Source of the DNA: Methanobrevibacter sp.
GTDB lineage: Archaea; Methanobacteriota; Methanobacteria; Methanobacteriales; Methanobacteriaceae
Assembly: GCA_017434525.1 (NCBI GenBank)
Contig: JAFRFD010000009.1
Location: forward strand, 1-64,000
Direction of reading: 5' to 3'
DNA: 64,000 nt
A program made the position numbers and the translations under genes. The stretch's first letter is position 1. Each line of letters opens with the position of its first letter. Below the pieces are notes generated by a model. That model did no database searches, was not told the origin of the DNA, and worked only from the letters and a program-made list of their open reading frames with translations. This document shows, piece by piece, positions 53,082-60,295 of this stretch.

Positions 53082-53840
53082 TTAAACTTCTGCACCATCT
53101 AATGCATGATGGCAGGTGCAATCTGATGAATCATCAACATTTTTTATAAAATTGTATATCAGTTCAAGTAGCTCAAGTTCCTTTTCAGCCACCATTTCAA
53201 ACACTTCATCGATTGTCAGTTCCTGCTCGGAGATTCCGGATGCATAATTGGAAACTATGCATACTGAATTGTAGCACATCTCCCTTTCACGTGCAAGGGT
53301 AACTTCAGGAAGTCCTGTCATTCCGACCAGGTCCCCTCCAAGCATCTTGAACATCTTGATTTCCGCAGGGGTTTCGAATCTTGGCCCTTCAGTACATACA
53401 TATGTTCCTCCGAGTATAACATCACCGCAATCGGCCAATGTGTCCCTTAATGCAGGACAATACGGTTCTGTTACGTCAATATGTACCACCTTGTCTTCAA
53501 AGAATGTTTTTGCCCTGTTTTGTGAGAAATCCAAAAAGTCATTTGGGATAACAAAAGAACCTGGAGGCATTTCCTCATTCATTGAACCAACAGAATTGGT
53601 GGCAATTATTTTAGTGACACCAACTGCCTTGAGCGCATCGATATTTGCCCTGAAGTTTATTTTGTGGGGCGGAATGGAGTGGCCTGATGCATGGCGGGGA
53701 ATAAACGCCACTTTTTTGGAAAAAATCTCCAGAAGTGAGACTTCAACCTCCCCATAGTCAGTTTTAACTGATTCGGTAGTGCAGGAATCTGCCTTTTGGG
53801 TGATTTCGTATACTCCACTACCTCCGATTATGCCAATCAT
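53082..53840 (-). CDS. mtnP: MTA/MTI phosphorylase family, likely 6-oxopurine specific
   Basis: A purine nucleoside phosphorylase of the 5'-methylthioadenosine group that salvages methylthio-nucleosides. The 252 residues carry G-G-S-G-V-Y (6-11), R-H-A-S-G-H (49-54), P-P-H-K-I-N-F-R-A-N-I (57-67), G-P-R-F-E-T (152-157) and M-T-G-L-P-E-V (174-180). At the base-recognition loop it reads S-N-Y-A-S-G with Asn198. Adenine-specific MTA phosphorylases have Asp here, so inosine- or guanosine-type substrates such as 5'-methylthioinosine are more likely, as described for a Methanocaldococcus homologue. The C-terminus has an unusual C-T-C-H-H cluster. The ATG lies five bases after the rtcB stop, with AAAGGGTAG as binding site. 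Confidence 0.88.
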   Translation of the reverse strand: MIGIIGGSGVYEITQKADSCTTESVKTDYGEVEVSLLEIFSKKVAFIPRHASGHSIPPHKINFRANIDALKAVGVTKIIATNSVGSMNEEMPPGSFVIPNDFLDFSQNRAKTFFEDKVVHIDVTEPYCPALRDTLADCGDVILGGTYVCTEGPRFETPAEIKMFKMLGGDLVGMTGLPEVTLAREREMCYNSVCIVSNYASGISEQELTIDEVFEMVAEKELELLELIYNFIKNVDDSSDCTCHHALDGAEV

Positions 53841-53845
53841 TTTAA

Positions 53846-55294
53846 CTACCCTTTACATACCGCAATCGGTTTGAGTTTGGCTACAAGTTTGGCGATGCCT
53901 GTGCTGTCTGATACTCTGACAACGCTGTCAACATCCTTGTATGCTCCAGGTGCCTCTTCTTCGATTACGTGTTTGCTTGTTGCCTTAATCCTGATTCCTT
54001 TTGATTCAAGATCCTTTGTAATTTCATCGGCATCATAATCCTTTTTGGCCTTTGACCTGGACAGTATCCTTCCTGCACCATGGGCAGTGGAACCGAATGT
54101 TTCCTCCATTGCCTTTTCTGTTCCATGCAACACATATGAAGCTGTTCCCATAGTCCCCGGAATCAATACAGGCTGTCCGACAGCACGGTATTTTTCCGGA
54201 ACCTCTTCCCTTCCAGGACCGAATGCGCGGGTAGCTCCTTTTCTGTGAACCAAAAGGTCCTCTTCACGATTATAAACTTTATGATTTTCCATTTTGACAA
54301 TATTGTGGGCCACATCATAGACTATGTCCATTTCCATATCCTTTGCTGATTTACCAAGGACATCCTCAAAGGTTTCACGAATCCAATGAGTCATCATCTG
54401 CCTGTTTGCCCATGCGTAGTTGGCCGCAGCCGCCATAGCCTGAATGTAGTCTTGAGCTTCTTTTGAATCTAGAGGAGCGCATGCAAGCTGCCTGTCATCA
54501 ATCTGAATTTTGTACTTTTTGTATGCCTTGTCCATTACCCTTAGATAATCGGAACATACCTGGTGTCCGCAGCCCCTGGAACCTGAATGCACCATAACAA
54601 CAATCATTCCTTTCTCAAGGCCGAACACTTCTGCAACCTCTTCATTGAAGATTTCTTCAACTTCCTGAATTTCCAAAAAGTGGTTTCCGGAACCTAAAGA
54701 CCCCAATTGTGGAATTCCCCTTTTTTTGGCCTTATCGGAGACGATACTTGAATCTGCATCCACCATCTTTCCGTTTTCCTCCAAAACTTCCAAGTCCTCT
54801 GGCCATCCGTAACCGTTTTCGACAGCCCATTCGGCACCATTGTCAAGAACCTTGTCGATTTCGCCCTCTTCAAGTTTTATTTTGCCTTTGCTTCCAACTC
54901 CTGAAGGAATGTTTTTAAACAGCTTATCTGAAAGCTCGTCGAGATGGCCTTCGATATCTGCCATTGTCAGATTGGATTTAATCAATCTGACACCACAGTT
55001 GATGTCAAAGCCCACACCTCCAGGTGATACGATACCGTTCCTCATGCTGAATGCCGCAACACCGCCAATCGGAAATCCATATCCAAAGTGAATGTCTGGA
55101 AGACCGATGGAATATCTTTGAACGCCCGGAAGGCAAGCGATATTGATAATCTGCTCAATGGCACCCTCCTCCAAATCGTCGAAATATTCATCGGCAATGT
55201 AAAATCTTCCGGAAGCCCTCATTTTCTTATCATAGGTTCCCGGAATCTCATAAACGTTATCCCTAACTTTTTTAATCTCGTCTTTAATTGTCAT
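53846..55294 (-). CDS. rtcB: RtcB RNA-splicing ligase
   Basis: RtcB joins RNA 2',3'-cyclic-phosphate or 3'-phosphate ends to 5'-OH ends with GTP and manganese. It performs tRNA exon ligation and RNA repair. In the 482-residue form (ATG at 55294) the metal ligands are in place: Asp97 and Cys100 (G-F-D-I-N-C-G-V-R), His205 (G-S-G-N-H-F), His236 (V-H-S-G-S-R) and His330. His405 (T-A-H-G-A-G-R) is the residue that becomes guanylated. There is no intein. The ATG has GTGAT four bases upstream; a GTG at 55303 in frame is less likely. It leads the rtcB-mtnP-isf-nifX operon. Its activating partner archease is encoded about 1.5 kb upstream, beyond the HEPN module and a DUF4064 gene. Confidence 0.96.
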   Translation of the reverse strand: MTIKDEIKKVRDNVYEIPGTYDKKMRASGRFYIADEYFDDLEEGAIEQIINIACLPGVQRYSIGLPDIHFGYGFPIGGVAAFSMRNGIVSPGGVGFDINCGVRLIKSNLTMADIEGHLDELSDKLFKNIPSGVGSKGKIKLEEGEIDKVLDNGAEWAVENGYGWPEDLEVLEENGKMVDADSSIVSDKAKKRGIPQLGSLGSGNHFLEIQEVEEIFNEEVAEVFGLEKGMIVVMVHSGSRGCGHQVCSDYLRVMDKAYKKYKIQIDDRQLACAPLDSKEAQDYIQAMAAAANYAWANRQMMTHWIRETFEDVLGKSAKDMEMDIVYDVAHNIVKMENHKVYNREEDLLVHRKGATRAFGPGREEVPEKYRAVGQPVLIPGTMGTASYVLHGTEKAMEETFGSTAHGAGRILSRSKAKKDYDADEITKDLESKGIRIKATSKHVIEEEAPGAYKDVDSVVRVSDSTGIAKLVAKLKPIAVCKG

Positions 55295-55367
55295 AAGAAT
55301 CACAAAATTTATTATGTTTTAATATTTGTCAGTGATGTTTAAATAAGGTTTGCTAAAAAAAGAAAAA

Positions 55368-55832
55368 TTACGAATAGTTGCATGGACCGTCCTTCCACAA
55401 ATCATGCATGCTCAAGGAGGATTTTCCATAAGGAGTGCAACTAGTGTCCCAAATAAAAAATTCAACAGTTAAGTTAAGTTTTATAACCAATGCCCTTAAC
55501 TCCGACTTGATTAACTTAATGTCATCTTTAAAACCATTGTCAAAATCTTCCTGCAAAGCCTTAACAACAACCAAAAGTTGAGGAGAAAAAATAGGATCAT
55601 CATCCAACTCCAAATGAACAGAAGCATAAGGGACATGTTCCTCCAAAAGAGGTTTGGCTTTATTTAAAAGTACAATTAAGCCCCTATGGTTACTGCAAAT
55701 TCTATGAATTTCATCGAAATTTTGAAATGGGAAATCCTTTTGGACATTATTGAATTCTCTTTCAAACAACTCATCATCGTCATTTAAAGCATTAACAAAC
55801 TCAATTTCTTCTTTAAAATCATTATTATCCAT
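55368..55832 (-). CDS. unknown protein paired with a HEPN protein
   Basis: No family was recognised. The 154 residues (ATG at 55832) are acidic at the start, with a helical middle (D-I-K-L-I-K-S-E-L-R-A-L-V-I-K-L). The end has F-F-I-W-D-T-S-C-T-P-Y-G and H-D-L-W. The sequence S-V-H-L-E-L-D-D-D-P followed by L-L-V-V-V-K-A-L suggests an alpha/beta core. An in-frame GTG at 55841 exists, but AGGGGTG lies seven bases before the ATG. The start sits 11 bases after the HEPN stop, so the two are surely cotranscribed. By position it could be an antitoxin or a nucleotide-binding partner, as in HEPN/MNT pairs. I saw no G-S-x-A-R-G-x-A-x-x-x-S-D-x-D nucleotidyltransferase motif, so this remains open. Confidence 0.7.
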   Translation of the reverse strand: MDNNDFKEEIEFVNALNDDDELFEREFNNVQKDFPFQNFDEIHRICSNHRGLIVLLNKAKPLLEEHVPYASVHLELDDDPIFSPQLLVVVKALQEDFDNGFKDDIKLIKSELRALVIKLNLTVEFFIWDTSCTPYGKSSLSMHDLWKDGPCNYS

Positions 55833-55843
55833 ATAAAACACCC

Positions 55844-56233
55844 CTAATAGTTAGGATGATTTTTAAAATATTCAATGGCATCAGTAATTATTTCTAAATC
55901 TTTATTATAATCTTTTAAGAATTTTTTGAAATGAACAATGTTTACCTCGGCATTATAATCTGCTTCATTTCTAACTTTCCTCAATTTATTAAACAAATCA
56001 GAAATTTCATTTTCGGTAGTATCATCCGAGGATTGAAGCTCGATGAAAATATTTTTATGAACATCACTTGATTGACTTTTTAAATAATATTTGCCTTTCA
56101 CATTAATCAAATATCTTCTAATAATTCCAAATACTCCATAATAATACCTACTAATGCCTGAGCGAACATATTCCTCATCATCACTATTTAATAATACCAA
56201 TGCCAATATTACAAATTTCATCCAATCGAACAT
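55844..56233 (-). CDS. HEPN domain protein
   Basis: A small all-helical HEPN protein of 129 residues. Visible marks are R-S-G-I-S-R-Y-Y-Y-G-V-F (24-35) in the first helix pair and L-R-K-V-R-N-E-A-D-Y-N (84-94), the R-x-x-A-D-Y form seen in UPF0332-like HEPN proteins. HEPN proteins include RNA-cutting toxins with an R-x(4-6)-H motif. Here R-N-E-A-D-Y has Tyr where the His would stand, so the usual catalytic pair is not obvious. The ATG follows GGTGGTGAAATAA, a strong binding site. It is the first gene of a two-gene unit lying between rtcB and archease. Toxin, antitoxin or binding module are all possible. Confidence 0.75.
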   Translation of the reverse strand: MFDWMKFVILALVLLNSDDEEYVRSGISRYYYGVFGIIRRYLINVKGKYYLKSQSSDVHKNIFIELQSSDDTTENEISDLFNKLRKVRNEADYNAEVNIVHFKKFLKDYNKDLEIITDAIEYFKNHPNY

Positions 56234-56406
56234 TTATTTCACCACCAAAAATTGCTTTGACTTTGAAATATTGTTCTCACGTGAGAATATTTACCTCAAT
56301 TAGAAGTAATTCAACTTGAAATTTCAATCTAATATACTATATGGACCAATTAGTTAAAAAAGGTTTTGTTAAAAGCTAAAACAAAATTCTAAAGAAAAAT
56401 CAATAT
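56234..56406. other. intergenic region with probable promoter of the HEPN module
   Basis: This 173-base gap is A/T-rich. On the minus strand it holds several A/T boxes, for instance near 56328-56342 (ATATAGTATATTAG), which could drive the HEPN pair. A short inverted repeat TTCTCACGTGAGAA is present at 56274-56287 and is a candidate operator. Confidence 0.45.
56274..56287. promoter_or_regulatory. 14-bp perfect palindrome upstream of the HEPN pair
   Basis: TTCTCACGTGAGAA is a perfect palindrome located about 41-54 bases before the HEPN start codon. That is where a regulator binding site overlapping the transcription start would lie. Self-regulated toxin-antitoxin units often have such a site, but this is inference from position only. 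Confidence 0.45.
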
Positions 56407-56727
56407 TCATTTTCTAAACAATGCAGATATTCCCGCAATGATTAAAAATATTGCACTTAAAACATTGATGTAGTCTGATCCGATAATTACAAACATTGTA
56501 GCAATGATGAAACCTACGCCCGCTACATCCTCATTGGTTTTGACATAGTAACTAGAAACAATCCCTAAAATAGATGCTGCAATAGCAATTAGGCCTAAAA
56601 AAGGAGTGTGCACTTGTCCGAAATGCTCTAAAAATATTAAAAAGGAACCTGAAAATATCCCAATGATGGACCCTATCAAACCCATCACCATTTCAAAGGT
56701 CCTTGTTACGGTTCTAGTTCTTTTCAT
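56407..56727 (-). CDS. DUF4064-like small membrane protein
   Basis: A 106-residue membrane protein of unknown function with three to four hydrophobic segments (about 12-32, 41-60, 68-83, 85-102) and a basic start (M-K-R-T-R-T-V-T-R-T-F). The start and the G-x-I-G-S-I-I-G-I-F pattern resemble DUF4064 proteins common in Methanobrevibacter. No ribosome binding site precedes the ATG. A TATA box lies about 27 bases upstream, right after the archease stop, so the mRNA may be leaderless. Its role cannot be stated. Confidence 0.7.
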   Translation of the reverse strand: MKRTRTVTRTFEMVMGLIGSIIGIFSGSFLIFLEHFGQVHTPFLGLIAIAASILGIVSSYYVKTNEDVAGVGFIIATMFVIIGSDYINVLSAIFLIIAGISALFRK

Positions 56728-56745
56728 GTTTAATTATATGGTCAT

Positions 56746-56760
56746 GATATTATATATAAT
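56746..56760 (-). promoter_or_regulatory. TATA box placed for a leaderless transcript
   Basis: Minus strand ATTATATATAATATC is centred about 27 bases before the ATG at 56727 and immediately follows the archease TAA stop. Archaeal transcription starts about 25-27 bases after the TATA box, which falls on or next to the ATG. This fits the missing binding site. Confidence 0.55.
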
Positions 56761-57174
56761 TTACAAATCAACTATTGCCCGAAGCTTTACCCCGTCGGTT
56801 TCGATAACGTCCATCTTATGGAAAGTCACGGCCTTGATTTCCGTTTTTCTTTCATGCTTATCCCAATTGATCCCTTCACCTTTTATTGCTGCTTTAAGAT
56901 GCAGGTTTTCATCGATTTCAACATGAAATTCGCTGAAAAGCATGAAATCAATCTCATGGTGGAACAGCAACTCCTCCAAATAATCATAAAGGAGAGATAC
57001 CTTGTCTTCCGAAGTTATCTCAAATGATATTTCTGTTTTTGGACAAACACCGGAAGTGTCAGTGATTATGTTAAACATTGCGATTCCTGCATTTTCAAAT
57101 GCTTCATTCAATGTTTTTCCATAAGCCCTAAATCCAATGTCGGCTGTCGCTTCGAAATACTCATACCTTTTCAT
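56761..57174 (-). CDS. archease, RtcB activator
   Basis: Archease speeds up RtcB guanylation and multiple turnover. The 137 residues start Y-E-Y-F-E-A-T-A-D-I-G-F-R-A-Y-G, with the metal-binding Asp12 region. They include L-L-Y-D-Y-L-E-E-L-L-F and end K-A-V-T-F-H-K-M-D-V and L-R-A-I-V-D-L, all family marks. Length is normal. The ATG follows GGGGAAAAGTC. A TATA box at about 57219-57231 serves it and possibly the divergent small frame. It lies close to rtcB but not in its operon; the HEPN pair and a DUF4064 gene intervene. Confidence 0.92.
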   Translation of the reverse strand: MKRYEYFEATADIGFRAYGKTLNEAFENAGIAMFNIITDTSGVCPKTEISFEITSEDKVSLLYDYLEELLFHHEIDFMLFSEFHVEIDENLHLKAAIKGEGINWDKHERKTEIKAVTFHKMDVIETDGVKLRAIVDL

Positions 57175-57216
57175 GACTTTTCCCCAAAAATATTACTTAT
57201 CAAATGCTCTCTATCT

Positions 57217-57233
57217 CTTTGTTTATATATGTA
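57217..57233. promoter_or_regulatory. shared TATA region of archease and a divergent small frame
   Basis: TTTGTTTATATATGTAC reads as a TATA box on both strands. It is about 48 bases before the archease ATG and about 37 bases before the ATG at 57263 on the plus strand. One symmetric element could therefore serve both directions. Confidence 0.4.
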
Positions 57234-57262
57234 CTTTCAACAATTAAAATATAGTGATTAAT

Positions 57263-57442
57263 ATGTTGAGAAATAAAGACACCACATTACAAGCAGATTT
57301 AAGAAAAAAAAGTTCAATAGTAGATGAAATGGCATATTACAATATAGATATTCAATCTTGCATGGTAATGCTTTTAGTAATAACAGCATTCCTATTATCT
57401 GTTATTTCTGTTGTTGCAGCTCAAAATCCATTTATTATCTAA
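57263..57442 (+). CDS. possible small single-pass membrane peptide
   Basis: A 59-residue frame with a charged first half (R-N-K-D, R-K-K-S, D-E) and one hydrophobic segment at about 35-55 (M-V-M-L-L-V-I-T-A-F-L-L-S-V-I-S-V-V-A-A). The ATG has GTGAT four bases upstream and a TATA box at the right distance. A GTG nine bases earlier is the alternative start. It lies on the plus strand between two minus-strand genes and does not overlap them. No family was recognised. A real small membrane protein is plausible but unproven. Confidence 0.5.
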   Translation: MLRNKDTTLQADLRKKSSIVDEMAYYNIDIQSCMVMLLVITAFLLSVISVVAAQNPFII

Positions 57443-57544
57443 AGGATTTAATTGATTTTACAATACCAAACCCTTAGTTGCACATTAGATAAAGCTTACC
57501 ATGCAAATCTAATGTTAACAGAAACTAATTTCCCGCAGGAAAAT

Positions 57545-58654
57545 TTAGATGTTGTAATCATCGGGGTTAAAACGCAATATGATTTGGCGGGAATTTCCCC
57601 TAACCCCTTTTCCTGTGAATTTGGTATCAATTAGCCTTACGAATTCCAGTTTATCCAATGTACGATTGAATGACGCATAGCTGCAACCGGTTTTTTGCTT
57701 GAATTCTTCACCTAAATCTCCAGCCGCCCAGATACCATCATGATTGACTATCATCTTCAAAAGATCCTTTTCCGCATCATTTAGGGATTTTAATGTTTCA
57801 GAAACATTGATTGACACCAATGATTCAATTGCTTTATCAAAGTGTTCCTGAGTGATTTCACGGCTGGCTGAAGCTTCTGCAATATTGCCGCATGATTTTA
57901 AAAGATTTATTCCTACTCTCAGATCACCATTTTCCAGAGTATACATTGAAATCTGCTCGAGAATATCATCGGACATCACGCCAGGGAAAAACCCTGCCTT
58001 TACCCTATCACCCAATATGTTTTCTATTTCGGAGTAGGTGTAAAGCGGAAACATGATTTCCTGAGGAATGAATACCGTATTTACATTCTTGTCGAAAGCG
58101 TATTTGAATTCCAAATCTGACAGGATTGCAAAAATGGATGTTCTCACACCGGGATACTCCTCATATGCCCTTAAGATATCATAAACTACCTTATTGGCGT
58201 GATTTGTTTGGAACAAGTAGTTAATATCATCAAATGCGATTACAAGGGATTTTTCCTTCTTTTGAAGTTCCTGCATGATTTGAGTATAGATTCTTGAGAA
58301 CGGAACCCCTGTTTCTGGAGGCAAATGTCCGAACAGCTTTTTGAAGATTTGTGAAAATATTCCAAAACGGGTTGTATGAATCTGACAGTTAATATAAACG
58401 CAGACAACCTTTTCTGTTGTCTTTTCAACAAGCTCGAATACCTTTCTAATTGCAGTTGTTTTACCTGTTGCAGGTGAGCCTAAAATAATTGCGTTTGAAG
58501 GTTGTCCTCCCCTTATGGCGGGCCTTATTGCCATTGCCATCGCTTCCATTTGAGTGTCCCTGAAATTATAGTTTGGAGGCATGTAATCCGGATCAAAAGC
58601 ATTTATATTTTGAAAAAGGCTTTCATCATACATCAAAATATCTTCAATTCCCAT
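57545..58654 (-). CDS. Orc1/Cdc6 replication initiator family AAA+ ATPase
   Basis: An archaeal Orc1/Cdc6-type protein that binds origin DNA and loads the MCM helicase. In the 369-residue form, residues 59-66 (G-S-P-A-T-G-K-T) are Walker A and 138-143 (V-I-A-F-D-D) are Walker B. G-D-L-R near residue 250 is sensor 2. The last 85 residues are a winged-helix DNA-binding domain. Walker B has D-D in place of the usual D-E. The ATG at 58654 has GTGGAT upstream; a GTG at 58663 lacks a site. It follows mptE by 22 bases, so they are probably cotranscribed. Methanobacteriales usually have two paralogues, and the D-D Walker B suggests the more divergent one; this is inference. No origin repeats were seen beside it. 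Confidence 0.88.
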   Translation of the reverse strand: MGIEDILMYDESLFQNINAFDPDYMPPNYNFRDTQMEAMAMAIRPAIRGGQPSNAIILGSPATGKTTAIRKVFELVEKTTEKVVCVYINCQIHTTRFGIFSQIFKKLFGHLPPETGVPFSRIYTQIMQELQKKEKSLVIAFDDINYLFQTNHANKVVYDILRAYEEYPGVRTSIFAILSDLEFKYAFDKNVNTVFIPQEIMFPLYTYSEIENILGDRVKAGFFPGVMSDDILEQISMYTLENGDLRVGINLLKSCGNIAEASASREITQEHFDKAIESLVSINVSETLKSLNDAEKDLLKMIVNHDGIWAAGDLGEEFKQKTGCSYASFNRTLDKLEFVRLIDTKFTGKGVRGNSRQIILRFNPDDYNI

Positions 58655-58676
58655 GTTATCCACTTGTTTTTTAAAT

Positions 58677-59396
58677 TTATTCTTTTAAATTGAATATTTC
58701 AACATTCTCGTTTTCAGCTACCCAATTTGTGAACTTTTCTGCATAAACCAATTTTTTCTTTTTAAATTCATCTGCCTGACCTAAAGCGTCCGGAAGGTTT
58801 GGCCTTGAATATTTGGTTACGATATCGCCGAAGTCCATTCCCGCAAGGGTGATCTCTGATGCTCCAAGGGCTACTGAGAGAAATATTGCCCTGTCCCCAT
58901 CGGTGAATCCTCCGAAGTTATAGAGATTTCCTACAGGCTGTGCCTGGGTTGTGCCCAATACATTATTGAAAAATGATGAGAGAGAAGCGATTTTCTCAAT
59001 ATTATCGCCATGCGCATGGATTGCAATGTTGGCCCCTCTGATGTTGGCAAGCAATATGTCATCAATATTGCCGTCCAAATCCGTTGCCACTATATCCGGA
59101 ACCAGCTTCTCTTCAATCATTGCGGTTGTTGCGCCGTCTGCTGCAACCAATACATAATCTTTTAAATCATAACCCTGTTTAAGCATTTGAATATGCTCTT
59201 TTATTGAAGGTCCTGCACCGAATACGATGAATTTGTCTGAAAATCCTACAATCTCTGCCAAATCGTTTAATGTAAGACATCCTTCAGTTGACAATATTTC
59301 ATCCAATAGTTTTGCAGATTCCTCGTCGTTTTCTCTTGAAAATCCAAAATCATCAAGAATTTCTGTATAATATTTTTCCCAGAGACCAAATTCCAT
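58677..59396 (-). CDS. mptE: 6-hydroxymethylpterin pyrophosphokinase MptE
   Basis: MptE activates 6-hydroxymethyl-7,8-dihydropterin with ATP for methanopterin synthesis, the one-carbon carrier of methanogenesis. The 239 residues show F-G-A-G-P-S (59-64), A-A-D-G-A-T-T-A (85-92), P-D-I-V-A-T-D-L-D-G (100-109), H-A-H-G-D-N (127-132) and G-G-F-T-D-G-D-R-A (162-170), as in the Methanocaldococcus enzyme (DUF115 fold). The ATG follows GTGAGGTTTAAGT, a good binding site. It leads a pair with orc1/cdc6. No anomalies. Confidence 0.92.
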   Translation of the reverse strand: MEFGLWEKYYTEILDDFGFSRENDEESAKLLDEILSTEGCLTLNDLAEIVGFSDKFIVFGAGPSIKEHIQMLKQGYDLKDYVLVAADGATTAMIEEKLVPDIVATDLDGNIDDILLANIRGANIAIHAHGDNIEKIASLSSFFNNVLGTTQAQPVGNLYNFGGFTDGDRAIFLSVALGASEITLAGMDFGDIVTKYSRPNLPDALGQADEFKKKKLVYAEKFTNWVAENENVEIFNLKE

Positions 59397-59442
59397 ACTT
59401 AAACCTCACTATATTAATTTTAGCTTTTAATGATTAAATAAT

Positions 59443-60093
59443 TTATCCTTCTTCAACGGGATTAACTTCATGACCTGTGATGTGTGCATACAAATTATTG
59501 ATTTGCCTTAGGGTGAATCCTACCATGAATGCTGAAATTACGGTTCCGATATAAACCGCACCGAAGACGTTTGTATACCACAGTCCGCACATTATCAGGG
59601 CGATTGTGACTGTTGTTGCATCGAAACCTATTTTGATTGTTGAAAATCTCCATCCGGTCACAATGGCCACCGCTTCGACACATCCCTCACCGGGAAGTGG
59701 TGAGATATTGGCAGGCATGTACAGAAATATCCCAAACGCTATTAAAAAGATGCTTAAGATTAAATACAAAAGATAAAACGGAACAGTATGTTGGAATGGA
59801 ACGAATGAAACCAAAAACAGGGCAACATCGGTGAAGTATCCGAACAATATGCAGTTTATAAGCTGCAGCAATCTTTTTTTGTGAAATTTTGACCTTAAAA
59901 TCAGGAATTGAATCAAAATCAATGCCGCATTGAAGAGAAATGTGGTAACTCCAATGTCAATGTTTGTTATCAAGGCCAAAGCATAAGAAATAGAGCTGAC
60001 TGGAGTTGTTCCAAGTGTTGACGTGATGGAAAATGCCACACCCAGTGACATTATAAAAAGTCCACCGACAAATAAACAAATCCTTTTAAACAT
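59443..60093 (-). CDS. YczE/YitT-like integral membrane protein
   Basis: A 216-residue membrane protein with about five hydrophobic segments (near 5-25, 42-65, 80-100, 105-128, 155-195). The start (R-I-C-L-F-V-G-G-L-F-I-M-S-L-G-V-A-F-S-I) and the loops T-S-T-L-G-T-T-P-V-S and P-L-P-G-E-G-C-V-E-A match the YczE family. Function in the family is not settled; transport has been suggested. No binding site precedes the ATG. A TATAAG box about 24 bases upstream (near 60117) suggests a leaderless message. It is a single gene, divergent from the aminotransferase. Confidence 0.75.
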   Translation of the reverse strand: MFKRICLFVGGLFIMSLGVAFSITSTLGTTPVSSISYALALITNIDIGVTTFLFNAALILIQFLILRSKFHKKRLLQLINCILFGYFTDVALFLVSFVPFQHTVPFYLLYLILSIFLIAFGIFLYMPANISPLPGEGCVEAVAIVTGWRFSTIKIGFDATTVTIALIMCGLWYTNVFGAVYIGTVISAFMVGFTLRQINNLYAHITGHEVNPVEEG

Positions 60094-60214
60094 ATATTAA
60101 TTAGACTACATTATCTTATAAAAAGGTTATTGTTTAATCATTATTTAAGAAATTCAGGTAAATTTGAACAAAAAACTAAAAATTTCTAGAATAACACAAT
60201 AAAAATGAATAAAT

Positions 60215-60290
60215 CCATATATTAAAAATATTTAATAAGTATAAAGATAATAGATATACATAGCTGAAATTAAGCTAATATTTTGGAGGA
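60215..60290 (+). promoter_or_regulatory. promoter and ribosome binding site of the class V aminotransferase
   Basis: A/T boxes at about 60215-60240 (CCATATATTAAAAATATTTAATAAG) precede a leader of about 40 bases. GGAGGA at 60285-60290 is a near-perfect ribosome binding site six bases before the ATG. The strong site fits a well-expressed enzyme. Confidence 0.6.
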
Positions 60291-60295
60291 ATTTA

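Noticed and set aside
53072-53098. N-terminal extension of the iron-sulfur flavoprotein
   Set aside because: The extra nine codons overlap the upstream gene, lack a binding site, and do not match the normal flavodoxin start. The ATG at 53071 is preferred.
57443-57544. Replication origin next to orc1/cdc6
   Set aside because: The gap is only about 100 bases and shows no origin recognition boxes or inverted repeats of the known type.
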